42,946 nt of DNA from Clostridia bacterium (GCA_036654455.1 JAVVRZ010000001.1:407332-450277); one strand, 5' to 3'. Counted from the stretch's first letter, positions 1-9,087 are shown. The notes: generated from the sequence alone by a model not told the origin. Numbers and translations are program-made.

Positions 1-48
1 CCTCAACCAAAGAAAAATCGATATTAAAGCGTTAACAAAATTATATTG

Positions 49-87
49 AAAAAAAAATGTCGACTAAATTAAATTTAGTCGACATTA
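49..87 (-). terminator. Intrinsic terminator of the TetR gene
   Basis: A perfect 15-bp inverted repeat (56-70 and 72-86, single central base) is flanked on its left by an A-run at 49-57. Read on the minus strand this is a strong hairpin followed by a T-run, starting about 20 bases after the TetR stop codon. It is a textbook intrinsic terminator. Confidence 0.85.
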
Positions 88-105
88 ATTGTAAATATTA
101 AAATT

Positions 106-693
106 CTAGTCTAGGGCTTCAAAAAAATTAAACCTCTTGTCAATGTTAGAGAAAAAGAACCAAATAAGTTCCCTTAGCCCTTGTTTCTTTTCGGCTCGGT
201 GTTTGTCGCAATCTATTACTGTGCGAAGTCCAAATAAAAAGCTAGCCGACATATTATAATAAAAATCTCGTCCAAAATTAGTGGCGACTTGGGGATATAT
301 GCGTTGCATACTAAGCGAAAATTTCTTTGCCGTAACCTCTATTAAAGCCTCTATGTAACTGTCAAAATGTTCTTTAAGTCCGCTCTTTACTATTGCAAGC
401 TCTTGTCTATAAGCTAAGACATAGTCAAGCACTTTGTCGGGAAAAACCGCTAAGTCTTGCTCGCTGAGCGAAAAGTTAGTTTCAAATAGCACAACGCCGG
501 CTTCTATCAAATTATTAGTAACCGCCAAAAAAAGAGCTTCCTTATCAATAAAATATCTGTAAATATTGCCTAGCGATGTTTTCGCAAGTTCGGCAATGTT
601 ACGAATAGAGGCGTTTTTGTAGCCCTGCTCTAAAAATTCTTGTTTTGCCGAAGCAAGAATACGGTTTCTTACCTCTTCCTTTAAATACTGCAT
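106..693 (-). CDS. TetR/AcrR-family transcriptional regulator
   Basis: This encodes a protein of about 195 aa with an N-terminal TetR helix-turn-helix. The segment around IRNIAELAKTSLGNIYRYF matches the TetR DNA-binding signature, and a divergent ligand-binding helical domain follows. The open frame begins 45 bases further upstream, but the start at 693 (MQYLKEE) is preferred. AGGGAGG lies 8-14 bases before it, and TetR proteins usually begin just before this helix. The gene sits downstream of spo0A on the same strand with its own promoter (717-745) and a strong terminator. No adjacent efflux or enzyme target is visible, so ligand and regulon are unknown. Confidence 0.88.
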   Translation of the reverse strand: MQYLKEEVRNRILASAKQEFLEQGYKNASIRNIAELAKTSLGNIYRYFIDKEALFLAVTNNLIEAGVVLFETNFSLSEQDLAVFPDKVLDYVLAYRQELAIVKSGLKEHFDSYIEALIEVTAKKFSLSMQRIYPQVATNFGRDFYYNMSASFLFGLRTVIDCDKHRAEKKQGLRELIWFFFSNIDKRFNFFEALD

Positions 694-716
694 ATATACT
701 GCCTCCCTACTTGTAT

Positions 717-745
717 AGTTTAGCATAAAGAAATACAAATATCAA
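717..745 (-). promoter_or_regulatory. Predicted sigma-A promoter of the TetR gene
   Basis: On the minus strand, TTGATA (740-745) and TAAACT (717-722) are separated by 17 bases. Transcription would start near 710, just upstream of the AGGGAGG site, giving a very short leader. Confidence 0.6.
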
Positions 746-787
746 TAAATTATGTATTTATTAGTATATATTTATTTTATTATGTAA

Positions 788-1522
788 TCAATAGGCGCAT
801 TCGAGTAACATTTTGTCGGCAAGTAAGGCTATAAACTCGCCGTTAGTAGGTTTTTCGTTGCTTGAATATACCTTTACTCCAAAAAGACTATTGATATTCT
901 CAATTCTTCCCCTGTTCCAAGCTACTTCAATAGCGTGTCTTATGGCTCTTTCGACCTTTGACGAAGAAGTTTCAAATCTTGTAGCGATAGTTGGATAAAG
1001 CCCCTTAGTAATTGTATTAATAATAGAAGGGTTATCAACTGCGAGTTTAATGCCTTCTCGCAAAAATTGATAACCCTTAATGTGCGCAGGTATGCCTACC
1101 GATATAAATATATTGCTAAGTTTTTCGTCTAAGGTTTTGAATAAATCATTTTTCCCCATACTGCTTCTCGCCTTAGCTGACGGCCTTTTAATCGCATCGA
1201 TTAAGGCTTGTGTATTATAAGGCCTAAGCAGATATTGGCTTACCCCAAGCTCATACGCTTTAAGCACAAAGACTTCGCTTTTTAACTCGGTTAGAACTAA
1301 GCGTCTAGGCGCAGGCGTTAACTGACCTAATTGAGTAAGCAGAGTAAAGCCGTCCATACCCGGTATCATAATGTCCGTCACAACAACTTCGGCATTTGTC
1401 TGTTGTTGCAATTCGACTGCGTTTGCGCCATCATCTACATTATAAACGACTTCGATAAATTCGCTGTCTTTAAACTGATTGGCAATAGCGACGTTTCCCA
1501 CAAAACCAACTCTTGTTTTCAT
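788..1522 (-). CDS. spo0A: Spo0A-like sporulation response regulator with degenerate receiver
   Basis: This is a 244-aa protein. The C-terminal third (about 135-244) is unmistakably Spo0A, with VGIPAHIKGYQFLREGIK, ERAIRHAIEVAWNRGRIENI and KPTNGEFIALLADK, the sigma-interacting DNA-binding domain. The N-terminal receiver keeps the phospho-acceptor position (D50 in TDIMIPGMDG) and T78. The acidic pair that binds magnesium in ordinary Spo0A (ADDN) is replaced by G9-N10. The invariant lysine of the LKPF motif is R100 (LLRPYN). Phosphorylation by a classical relay is therefore doubtful. The gene has its own strong promoter and two upstream palindromes. Its presence suggests a sporulating lineage or a descendant that kept Spo0A for other developmental control. 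Confidence 0.95.
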   Translation of the reverse strand: MKTRVGFVGNVAIANQFKDSEFIEVVYNVDDGANAVELQQQTNAEVVVTDIMIPGMDGFTLLTQLGQLTPAPRRLVLTELKSEVFVLKAYELGVSQYLLRPYNTQALIDAIKRPSAKARSSMGKNDLFKTLDEKLSNIFISVGIPAHIKGYQFLREGIKLAVDNPSIINTITKGLYPTIATRFETSSSKVERAIRHAIEVAWNRGRIENINSLFGVKVYSSNEKPTNGEFIALLADKMLLECAY

Positions 1523-1575
1523 ATTAATCTCCCTATAATTGAATGTAATTAAAATTTAACACACTGAATGGCAGA

Positions 1576-1604
1576 ATTATAGCACTATTTTGTCGTTTTA
1601 TCAA
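1576..1604 (-). promoter_or_regulatory. Predicted spo0A promoter
   Basis: On the minus strand, TTGATA (1599-1604), a 17-base spacer and a perfect TATAAT (1576-1581) predict a start near 1569 and a leader of about 47 bases. The leader ends in the AGGGAGA ribosome site just before the spo0A start codon. Confidence 0.75.
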
Positions 1605-1609
1605 TGATT

Positions 1610-1622
1610 TTGTACAATAATA
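1610..1622. promoter_or_regulatory. Candidate operator, proximal TTGTACAA site upstream of spo0A
   Basis: TTGTACAATAATA repeats the core and one arm of the distal palindrome at 1645-1662. Its centre is about 44 bases upstream of the predicted spo0A start, immediately behind the -35 element. That is a typical place for an activator, or for a repressor that blocks polymerase. Confidence 0.5.
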
Positions 1623-1644
1623 TTTCAATAATGAAAAATAAAGT

Positions 1645-1662
1645 TATTATTGTACAATAATA
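1645..1662. promoter_or_regulatory. Candidate operator, distal 18-bp perfect palindrome
   Basis: TATTATTGTACAATAATA is a perfect 18-bp palindrome. Its centre is exactly 40 bp from the centre of the TTGTACAA site at 1610-1617, so both would lie on roughly the same DNA face. A weak AU-rich hairpin ending the glycogen operon is an alternative reading, but the repeat of the core argues for protein binding. Confidence 0.5.
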
Positions 1663-1743
1663 GCTTTATTTATATATAATAATCGTTATTAATGGTTATT
1701 TGTTACATTTTACATTGACTGGCTAATCAAATTTAAAATTTAA

Positions 1744-3564
1744 TTATTTAGCGATTAGTATTTTGAACGCATTAGCTTTGCAAGTTACTGTTTGACTAAC
1801 TTCTTGTTTGTCAAAATAGTCAACGTAGAGCTGGTCTAACGTAATTGTCGCCTCGGTAACACATACAATTACCAAAACTTTGCTTTCTTCTTGTTGTCTA
1901 ATGTATGCGATATAGCCTTGACCGACTGAGTAAAGCTTGTATATACCGCCAAAACTTGGTAATTTGCGAAGTTGCCCTAGCAAAACATAGAAAGACACAA
2001 GTTCTTTATCCTCGTTTCCCCAGGGAAAGCATCTACGACAAAAAGGGTCGCCATAACCCGACAGCCCGGCTTCGTCGCCATAATAAATTGACGGAAATCC
2101 AATTAAAGTATATTGAAGTACAGTAGCGAGTAACAACTTTTCTCTTGCTGAGAAATATCGCTCGCCTTCGAGTATTCTTTCGGCAACTTCTTGTTTGTTG
2201 CTTCCGCTAAAAACTTGGTCGTACAACGCCGTAATTGCTCTTGCGGTGTCGTGCGAAGAAATAAGACTCATTAAATTATTAAGCACAAAAGAAGGATAAT
2301 TGTTAATTAATTCGTCCATAAATTCGGCAAGTCCGTAGCTGTTGCCATTTCTAACGAAGTCAATTATGCAATCTTTAAGTTGATAGTTCATAACGCTGTC
2401 AAGTTGACCACCTTGAAAATATCTTCTGCGAACGCCATAAGAAATTTTGTTTGTAGCGTCCTCCCAAACTTCGCCGATAATAGCGCAATCGGGTTTAACG
2501 GCTTTTGCCCTAGACACAATTTTGTCAAGAAGGGCGTCGCCTATCTCGTCTACGACGTCAAGCCGATAGCCACTAGCCCCTAGTTTAAGCCACTTAGCTA
2601 CAATGCCATTATCGCCTGCAAAATACTCTTGTAAACTTGGGCTAGCTTCGTTGTGGGTAGGCAGTGTTTTAATGCCCCACCAACTGTCATACTCGGTGCG
2701 TTCTTTGTTGGTGAAATTAAACCAGTCGCAGTAAGGGGAGGTCGTAGATTGATAAGCCCCAACGGTAGCGTATTTTCCATCTTTATTAAAGTATTTGCTA
2801 CTGCTACCCGAATGGTTAAATACTCCGTCAAGTACGACTTTAATGCCTAGCCATTGCGCTTTTTGACACAAATCAATAAAATCTTGCTCGTCGCCAAAGG
2901 CGCTATCTATTGTTTCATAGTCTTCGGTATCGTATTTATGGTTAGAATACGCTGTAAAAATTGGCGACAAATATATTGTAGTTACGTTTAGAGAGCGTAA
3001 GTAATCAAGCTTGCTAATAACGCCTTTTAAATCGCCTCCGTAAAAGTCATTTGCAAATTTGCCGTTTACAGCAAGATAATTTGGGGTTGTTCCCCATTCT
3101 TTCGCTAGTTGGTCTTCACGCAACTTTACTTGACCGCTTTTACAAAACCTATCTACAAATATGTGATACATTACGCCGTTATTTAACCAGCTAGGAATAA
3201 TATAAGTATTAGAATATACAAGTTGTTGGTAGTAACTAGGATTACAATAGAATAGTACGGCATTTTTGTTGCCACCACAGCCAAGATAAGCTGTCGTGCC
3301 CTTTCTAGTGACTGTAAAACAGTACCAATATAGTCCTTTTTTAAGGTCGACCGTGCAAGAATAATAGTCTTGCCCGAGTGCGCTATTGACTTTGACTAAA
3401 TTATATTTTTGGTCGTTTTGACCGTCTAAATGAATTAGCAAAGACAAATAGACTACGCCTATTGAGCTATCGACTTTGACGCTAAATGTTAATTTACCAG
3501 CCTCGCAAGCTCCAACTGTGCTTTTATATTTACTATCTAAGGGATTATACTCAAAAAATTCCAT
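1744..3564 (-). CDS. Cytoplasmic GH13 neopullulanase/cyclomaltodextrinase-type amylase
   Basis: This 606-aa alpha-amylase-family hydrolase has an N-terminal beta domain (about 1-120, CBM34-like position), then the catalytic barrel. The GH13 regions are present: LDGVFNH (245-251), the nucleophile D336 in GYRLDVVDE, acid/base E365 in IGEVWED, and D439 in SSHDT. There is no signal peptide, so it acts on internal glucan or imported maltodextrins, cutting alpha-1,4 and probably some alpha-1,6 links. It is the last gene of the glycogen operon, 50 bases after glgP. Since no GlgX or isoamylase is present and the operon MalQ looks inactive, it may be the main enzyme clearing limit dextrins. Exact specificity is inferred. 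Confidence 0.88.
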   Translation of the reverse strand: MEFFEYNPLDSKYKSTVGACEAGKLTFSVKVDSSIGVVYLSLLIHLDGQNDQKYNLVKVNSALGQDYYSCTVDLKKGLYWYCFTVTRKGTTAYLGCGGNKNAVLFYCNPSYYQQLVYSNTYIIPSWLNNGVMYHIFVDRFCKSGQVKLREDQLAKEWGTTPNYLAVNGKFANDFYGGDLKGVISKLDYLRSLNVTTIYLSPIFTAYSNHKYDTEDYETIDSAFGDEQDFIDLCQKAQWLGIKVVLDGVFNHSGSSSKYFNKDGKYATVGAYQSTTSPYCDWFNFTNKERTEYDSWWGIKTLPTHNEASPSLQEYFAGDNGIVAKWLKLGASGYRLDVVDEIGDALLDKIVSRAKAVKPDCAIIGEVWEDATNKISYGVRRRYFQGGQLDSVMNYQLKDCIIDFVRNGNSYGLAEFMDELINNYPSFVLNNLMSLISSHDTARAITALYDQVFSGSNKQEVAERILEGERYFSAREKLLLATVLQYTLIGFPSIYYGDEAGLSGYGDPFCRRCFPWGNEDKELVSFYVLLGQLRKLPSFGGIYKLYSVGQGYIAYIRQQEESKVLVIVCVTEATITLDQLYVDYFDKQEVSQTVTCKANAFKILIAK

Positions 3565-3614
3565 TTTTATCGTTTTCTCCTATTAATATTTTGATTGTTA
3601 ATTGGTAATTAGTT

Positions 3615-6014
3615 TTAAATAGGCTTTAAATTCCAAACTTGTTTAGCGTATTGTTCTATGGCTCGGTCGGCGGAAAAAATACCCGAACAAGCTATGTTAT
3701 GCAAACACATTTTATTCCAGTTAGTCTTATCAAGGTAGGCTTTGTCAAGGCTTAGACAGGCTTTATTGTAAGAGTCGAAGTCCGCAAGGCACATATAAGG
3801 GTCGGGTAAATTGTCTTTAAGCAAATAATCTTTAATTACGCTAAAATCTTCTTTGTCAATACCACTACTAAGTAGGTCGATAGCTTGACGCAGTTGGTCG
3901 TTTACAAAGTAATATTCCATACTGTTGTAGCCTTCTTTCCATTTTTGACTAACTTCTTGGGCTGTCATACCAAAAATAAAAATATCTTTATTTCCCAGTT
4001 CTTGGGCAATCTCTACGTTTGCGCCGTCTAACGTTCCTAACGTAATAGCGCCGTTTAACATAAATTTCATATTGCCTGTTCCGCTAGCTTCTTTGCCGGC
4101 AAGAGAAATTTGCTGTGAAACTTCCGCCGAAGGCATAAGCTGTTCGGCAATAGTAACGCTATAATTTTCCAAAAAGACAACTCTAAGCATTTGGGAGATA
4201 CGCTTATCTTTTTCAATAAGTTTGCCTAACTTATATATTAATTTAATTATTTCTTTCGCCATATAGTAACTGCTCGCAGCCTTTGCTCCAAAAATAAATG
4301 TTTGCGGAGTAATTACCATATTAGCGTCATTTTTAAGTTGGCAGTAAAGGCTAACAATGCGAATAGCGTTAAGAAGTTGGCGTTTATACTCGTGCAAACG
4401 CTTAGCTTGAACGTCGAAACGAGAATTTGGGTCGACAATTATGCCGTGTTTGCTTAGAGAATTACAAAAATCAATTTTATTTGCAAGTTTAATTTCGGCA
4501 AGTCTATCTAGAACGGCGTTGTCGTTTGCAAACTTGTTAAATTGACTAAGTTTGCTAAAATCTGTAATATATTCTTGACCGATAGTGTCGTTTAAAAGGG
4601 CGGTTAACCGTGGATTAGCTTGACACAACCACCTACGGCACGCAATTCCATTTGTGATATTTATAAATTTGTCGGGATAGTATTCGGCAAAATCGGCGAA
4701 TAAGTCGCTCTTTAATATTTGGCTATGAAGAGCGGAAACGCCGTTAATGCTATGCGAGCCAACAACGGCAAGGTTAGCCATTCTAATTTGGTCGTAAGCT
4801 ATTACCGAAGTAGCCGAAACTTTCTTCCAATCATTGCTCTTTTGCCACATTTCTTGACTTTGACGTTTGTTAACTTCCTTAGCTATATCGTAAAGTCTTG
4901 GAAGCAAACGCTGAAACAAGTCCTCGCCCCATATTTCAAGCGCTTCACTTAAAATTGTATGATTTGTGTAAGAACACGTCGCCGTAGTTATTCCCCAGGC
5001 TTTTTCCCAGTCAAAACCTTGTTCGTCAAGCATAATACGCATTAATTCGAGTATAGCAAGCACGGGGTGCGTGTCGTTTAAATGAATAGCCGCAACTTTA
5101 TCAAAGTTAGACATATCTTTATAATATTTGAGGTGGTCGGCAACAATATCTTGCACTGCCGAACTTGTCAACAAATATTGCTGTTTAAGCCTTAAAGATT
5201 TGCCGGCTACGTTGTTATCGGCGGGATAAAGCACTTTGGTAATTATTTCGGCTTCGGCGTCTTCCTGCATAGCTTTAAGATATTCGCCTTGTGAAAAAGC
5301 TCGCATATCAAATCGTCTTTTGTTTCGAGAAGCCCAAAGCCTAAGCACCGAAACGGCTTGACTGTCGTAACCGCTTATCATTAAGTCGTAAGGGACGGCT
5401 TCAACTTCTTGATAGTCAACGTGAGTAAGAACCATTTTGTCGCTACGCCATTGTTCGCTTATTCTACCGCCAAAACGCACGGTTACCGCTTTGTCGGGAC
5501 GCTCGGTAAGCCAAACAGCTCCGCCCGGCAACCAGTTGTCGGGAAGTTCGGTTTGCCAGCCATCAATTAATTTTTGTTGAAAAATACCATACTCGTATCT
5601 TAGGCAATGACCGCACGCAGGATAACCCAAACTTGCAAGAGCGTCCATATAGCAAGACGCAAGACGACCGAGTCCGCCGTTGCCGAGTCCGGCATCGCTT
5701 TCTTGTTCGTAAAGATTGTTTAAATCAAAGCCTAAGTCACTTAAAACTTGACTAACTTCTTGCGTTAGACCAAGATTAAAAAGATTGTTTTTTAAGCTTC
5801 TACCCAATAAAAATTCCATTGACAAATAGTAAACTCTTTTTTGTCCGTTACTCTTAAAATTATGGTTAAAAATTTTGCGTTTTTGTAATAATATGTTCTT
5901 TATTACAAGCGCAAGAGCATTATACATTTGTTTGTCGTTGGCTTCGGCGGGGCTTACTCCACAGCTTGCCGATAAACTGCCTTCTATTAATTGTTGAATT
6001 TGTTGCTTAGTCAT
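3615..6014 (-). CDS. glgP: Glycogen/maltodextrin phosphorylase
   Basis: This is a 799-aa protein, full length for the GT35 family. It removes terminal glucose from alpha-1,4 glucan with phosphate, releasing glucose-1-phosphate. Visible signatures include LGNGGLGRLASCYMDALA near the N-terminus, the RFDVQAKRLHEYKRQ segment, and the pyridoxal-phosphate site EASGTGNMKFMLNGA with its lysine at K650. GAGGT lies seven bases before the ATG. It is the fourth gene of the operon, 26 bases after glgB. Nothing is missing, so this enzyme should be active and supplies the operon with its energy-saving step. Confidence 0.97.
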   Translation of the reverse strand: MTKQQIQQLIEGSLSASCGVSPAEANDKQMYNALALVIKNILLQKRKIFNHNFKSNGQKRVYYLSMEFLLGRSLKNNLFNLGLTQEVSQVLSDLGFDLNNLYEQESDAGLGNGGLGRLASCYMDALASLGYPACGHCLRYEYGIFQQKLIDGWQTELPDNWLPGGAVWLTERPDKAVTVRFGGRISEQWRSDKMVLTHVDYQEVEAVPYDLMISGYDSQAVSVLRLWASRNKRRFDMRAFSQGEYLKAMQEDAEAEIITKVLYPADNNVAGKSLRLKQQYLLTSSAVQDIVADHLKYYKDMSNFDKVAAIHLNDTHPVLAILELMRIMLDEQGFDWEKAWGITTATCSYTNHTILSEALEIWGEDLFQRLLPRLYDIAKEVNKRQSQEMWQKSNDWKKVSATSVIAYDQIRMANLAVVGSHSINGVSALHSQILKSDLFADFAEYYPDKFINITNGIACRRWLCQANPRLTALLNDTIGQEYITDFSKLSQFNKFANDNAVLDRLAEIKLANKIDFCNSLSKHGIIVDPNSRFDVQAKRLHEYKRQLLNAIRIVSLYCQLKNDANMVITPQTFIFGAKAASSYYMAKEIIKLIYKLGKLIEKDKRISQMLRVVFLENYSVTIAEQLMPSAEVSQQISLAGKEASGTGNMKFMLNGAITLGTLDGANVEIAQELGNKDIFIFGMTAQEVSQKWKEGYNSMEYYFVNDQLRQAIDLLSSGIDKEDFSVIKDYLLKDNLPDPYMCLADFDSYNKACLSLDKAYLDKTNWNKMCLHNIACSGIFSADRAIEQYAKQVWNLKPI

Positions 6015-6040
6015 TAATGTACCTCGTAATATATTTGGCG

Positions 6041-7804
6041 TTAGTCTAGTAAATAGTAATTTGCGCTAAGTGGCAATAAGTCTAATGTAATTTTGCCTTC
6101 GTTATCGGTAATAAAACTGCTCATTTGGTCGGTTGACATAATACAAGTAAATTTTGCCAAGCCATATTTAGTATATAACGTATAATTAGACCTAGTATCT
6201 TGTGAAAAATTAAATACGCAAAGCATAGTTTGGCTTGAACTTTTTCTCAAAAAGGCAAGCACGCCGTTATTGTCATTTGCTTGAATGGCAATAAATCCGT
6301 CAGGCGAATAGTCAAGCTCGAATAAACTCGGGTGGGACAAGTAAATATTGCCTAGACGAGCAAAATAATCTAGGTAATCTTTATGCGACGCATAGTCAAG
6401 TAGCAACCAGTCGACTTCTCTTGTAGGGTTCCACTCGATAAACTGCGCAAGTTCGTTGCCCATAAAATTAAGTTTTTTGCCAACTTGGGCAAATAACAAA
6501 GCCGAAAGCGTTTTTAATCCCCTAAACTTTTGCTGGTAATCGCCGGGTAATTTGCCTATTAAGGAACATTTACCGTGTACGACTTCGTCGTGTGAAAAAG
6601 GTAAAATATATTTTTCGCTTTGAGAATACATAAGCGGAAAAGTCAATTTGTTGTAAACTTCATAACGTTTGTCAAACGGAGCGCAAAAATACGATAAAGT
6701 ATCGTTCATCCAGCCCATATTCCATTTAAAATCAAAGCCTAATCCGCCTTGACAAGTACTGCCGGTAACTTTATTAAATGCGGTAGATTCTTCGGCGATT
6801 AAAATACAATTCGGGCAAGTAGCGCTAATTGTGTTAGATAATTTGCGTAAAAAATCAATAGCTTCTAAATTATAATTACCGCCATATATATTTTTATTCC
6901 ATTCGCCGTCGGCTCGGTCATAATCTAAATAAAGCATACTTGCGACTGCGTCAACTCTAAGTCCGTCAAAGTGAAACTCCCTAAGCCAATAAATTGCGCA
7001 GGAAATTAAAAAATCTACGACTTGGGGCTTGGCATAGTCAAAAATATTTGTTCCCCAACTCTTATGCTCCCTTCTTGTTTGGTCTTGACTCTCGTATAAG
7101 CAACTGCCGTCAAACTCAATCAAGCCAAATTCGTCTTTGCAAAAATGGGCAGGCACAAAGTCGAGAATAACGCCTATGTCGTTAGCGTGGAGAGTGTCGA
7201 CAAGATATTTTAAATCGTCGGGGTTGCCGTAACGTGAAGTAGGCGAAAAGAAACCCGTAACTTGGTACCCCCACGAATCGTCTAACGGATACTCCGCAAG
7301 CGGTAGAAATTCTACATAGTTAAAGGACATTTTTTTACAGTAATTGCAAATTAATGGCGCAAGTTCTCGATAATTATATTCTATTCCATTGTGTCTACGC
7401 CAACTGCCTAAGTGCATTTCGTAGATATTTACAGGCTTTTTATCTAAACAAGTCCTCTTATTAATATATCTAGCGTCGCAAAATTCGTACAAACTTTCAA
7501 AAACAATAGAATTTGTGCTACCTCTTGTTTGCGAATACTTTGCGTAAGGGTCTGCCTTATATTTAATGCCTTGATTAGTTTCTATTACAAATTTGTATTG
7601 GTCAAAGTCGGTAGCCTTAGTAATAACCGACCAAACTCCGTCACTGTCTTTTTTAAGGGGGCAATTCGCATAGTCCCAGTTATTAAACGTGCCAAAAAGA
7701 TATACTGCGTAAGCGTTTGGCGCATATACTCTAAAAACAAACCTATCTTTATCAAATCGGTTTGCGCCTAAGTAATTATAATCTTGAATATTTTTCACGT
7801 TCAT
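6041..7804 (-). CDS. glgB: 1,4-alpha-glucan branching enzyme
   Basis: This is a 587-aa GH13 branching enzyme. An N-terminal CBM48-like domain (about 20-105, VYLFGTFNNWD) precedes the barrel. Catalytic residues are D285 in DGLRVDAVASMLYLDY, the glutamate pair at 338-339 in IAEEST, and D406 in SHDEVVH. It is slightly shorter than E. coli GlgB because it lacks the extra N-terminal domain, which is common in Firmicutes. Its ATG overlaps the MalQ-like stop in an ATGA junction with no good ribosome site of its own, so translation is probably coupled. No glgC or glgA lies nearby, so the glucan chains it branches must be made elsewhere or acquired. Confidence 0.96.
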   Translation of the reverse strand: MNVKNIQDYNYLGANRFDKDRFVFRVYAPNAYAVYLFGTFNNWDYANCPLKKDSDGVWSVITKATDFDQYKFVIETNQGIKYKADPYAKYSQTRGSTNSIVFESLYEFCDARYINKRTCLDKKPVNIYEMHLGSWRRHNGIEYNYRELAPLICNYCKKMSFNYVEFLPLAEYPLDDSWGYQVTGFFSPTSRYGNPDDLKYLVDTLHANDIGVILDFVPAHFCKDEFGLIEFDGSCLYESQDQTRREHKSWGTNIFDYAKPQVVDFLISCAIYWLREFHFDGLRVDAVASMLYLDYDRADGEWNKNIYGGNYNLEAIDFLRKLSNTISATCPNCILIAEESTAFNKVTGSTCQGGLGFDFKWNMGWMNDTLSYFCAPFDKRYEVYNKLTFPLMYSQSEKYILPFSHDEVVHGKCSLIGKLPGDYQQKFRGLKTLSALLFAQVGKKLNFMGNELAQFIEWNPTREVDWLLLDYASHKDYLDYFARLGNIYLSHPSLFELDYSPDGFIAIQANDNNGVLAFLRKSSSQTMLCVFNFSQDTRSNYTLYTKYGLAKFTCIMSTDQMSSFITDNEGKITLDLLPLSANYYLLD

Positions 7805-9087
7805 CTATTGTATTTTGCAGTAAGGTCTGCAATCCTTTGCGCTTGAAGGCTAGATTGTTCTTTCGCCTGCGCCATATAATTGTCGTTTTTGTTTATAACG
7901 CCGTCAAGACAAGATAGGTCTTGCATATTTATAATAATTTCGTCCCAACTTGACGCAAATAAATCTTCAATTTGTGTCTTGACCTCGTTGATATGAGTTA
8001 AGTCGTCAAGACTTTTGTCAACCTCTAAGTAACAAACACAATTTGCATAACTGTTACGAGGAGAAATTATGTCTTTTTTAAATGTATTAGCCGTTGGAAT
8101 AGCTAAATGAGTTAACATTTTTTTATATGTTTTACCAATGTTTTGAGCTTCTACAATTATTTGATTTTTTAGTCCAATCAGTAACTTATCAATAGAAAAT
8201 CGCCTATTTGTAATAATTTTCTTAATTTTAGGGCGTTTAATATCTATCGCTACAACTTTTAACGTCATAGATAAGTCGTTAACTTTGATTATATCAAATA
8301 GCTGTTTAGCGTAGTCAAGCTTTTGACTTAAATATGTCGAGTTTGCTAACGCTTTATAGTTATAGGCAGGATAAATAGTGTTTTCGCATTTTGTTTTTGC
8401 CAAGTCTACCTTGTACTTAGGCAATTTATCACTGCCAAGCAAAAAAATATTTTGGTTAGCCCAAACATCGGCGCTTTCAAGCGGAACGCTTTGACTAATT
8501 TGCCCGATTAACTTAATATTTGCTTGCGTAGCTTTATTAAAAACTTGAACAAATTGCTCACGCAAAATGTATTGCTCAAATTTGTAGTATTCTATTTCTT
8601 CTTCGCAAAGTTTGTTATATTTAATTTTACCTTGCTCGGTAGCAAACTTGATGTCGTCGTCCCAATCTAGCCAAGATTTATTTGTCAGTAGCTTAACTGC
8701 GCAAAATAAAGCGTAATCGTCTAACCACTCTTTATTTAAATCGCAAAAGTCGTGATAGCTAGCTATGTTAGGTTGAGCAAAGTAATTTACATAAGCTTTG
8801 CTAAAAAGTTTGAGTTTAATTTCTCTTGCGTGGTCTATATCTAAGCAATTTTTCTTCTCGCAAACCAAATCTTGTTGGCAAAGTAACCCTTTCTCGACAA
8901 AATAATCAAGGTCAACTAACAAGCTGTCGATTGCAAAGGAAGATAAATATGTAATTGTTCCTATATCCCAATAACTTTGCTTAGCTACCGACAAAAATTT
9001 AATAAAACTTTCAGCCTCATAGCCCAAACTACCACAACCAAATTTGTCGGGCAAACTAGATATAGGCAAATAAAGTCCGCTTTTCAT
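7801..9087 (-). CDS. malQ: Degenerate 4-alpha-glucanotransferase (MalQ-like, probable pseudoenzyme)
   Basis: This is a 428-aa protein, about 70 residues shorter than usual MalQ. Kinship is clear from SSLPDKFGCGSLGYEAESFI (11-30), KQSYWDI, WLDDYALF (121-128) and SADVWAN (205-211). The active site is eroded. The substrate loop equivalent to GYGDSPYQS is deleted after residue 42. GDIPI has become GQISQ (195-199). The nucleophile region RIDHFRG reads KVNDLSM (268-274), placing N270 at the catalytic aspartate. The THDND motif is replaced around NCVCYLEVDKSL (349-360). Only the acid/base glutamate (E313) appears kept. The frame is intact and overlaps both neighbours by four bases, so this is not a decaying pseudogene. 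A glucan-binding or regulatory role is inferred. Confidence 0.8.
   Translation of the reverse strand: MKSGLYLPISSLPDKFGCGSLGYEAESFIKFLSVAKQSYWDIGTITYLSSFAIDSLLVDLDYFVEKGLLCQQDLVCEKKNCLDIDHAREIKLKLFSKAYVNYFAQPNIASYHDFCDLNKEWLDDYALFCAVKLLTNKSWLDWDDDIKFATEQGKIKYNKLCEEEIEYYKFEQYILREQFVQVFNKATQANIKLIGQISQSVPLESADVWANQNIFLLGSDKLPKYKVDLAKTKCENTIYPAYNYKALANSTYLSQKLDYAKQLFDIIKVNDLSMTLKVVAIDIKRPKIKKIITNRRFSIDKLLIGLKNQIIVEAQNIGKTYKKMLTHLAIPTANTFKKDIISPRNSYANCVCYLEVDKSLDDLTHINEVKTQIEDLFASSWDEIIINMQDLSCLDGVINKNDNYMAQAKEQSSLQAQRIADLTAKYNR

Noticed and set aside
1645-1662. Terminator of the glycogen operon
   Set aside because: The stem would be seven A-U pairs with a GTAC loop and no T-run close by, and the core recurs 40 bp away, which favours a binding site.
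7801-9087. Pseudogene by frameshift
   Set aside because: The frame is uninterrupted, overlaps both neighbours in ATGA junctions and keeps conserved blocks, so it looks maintained.
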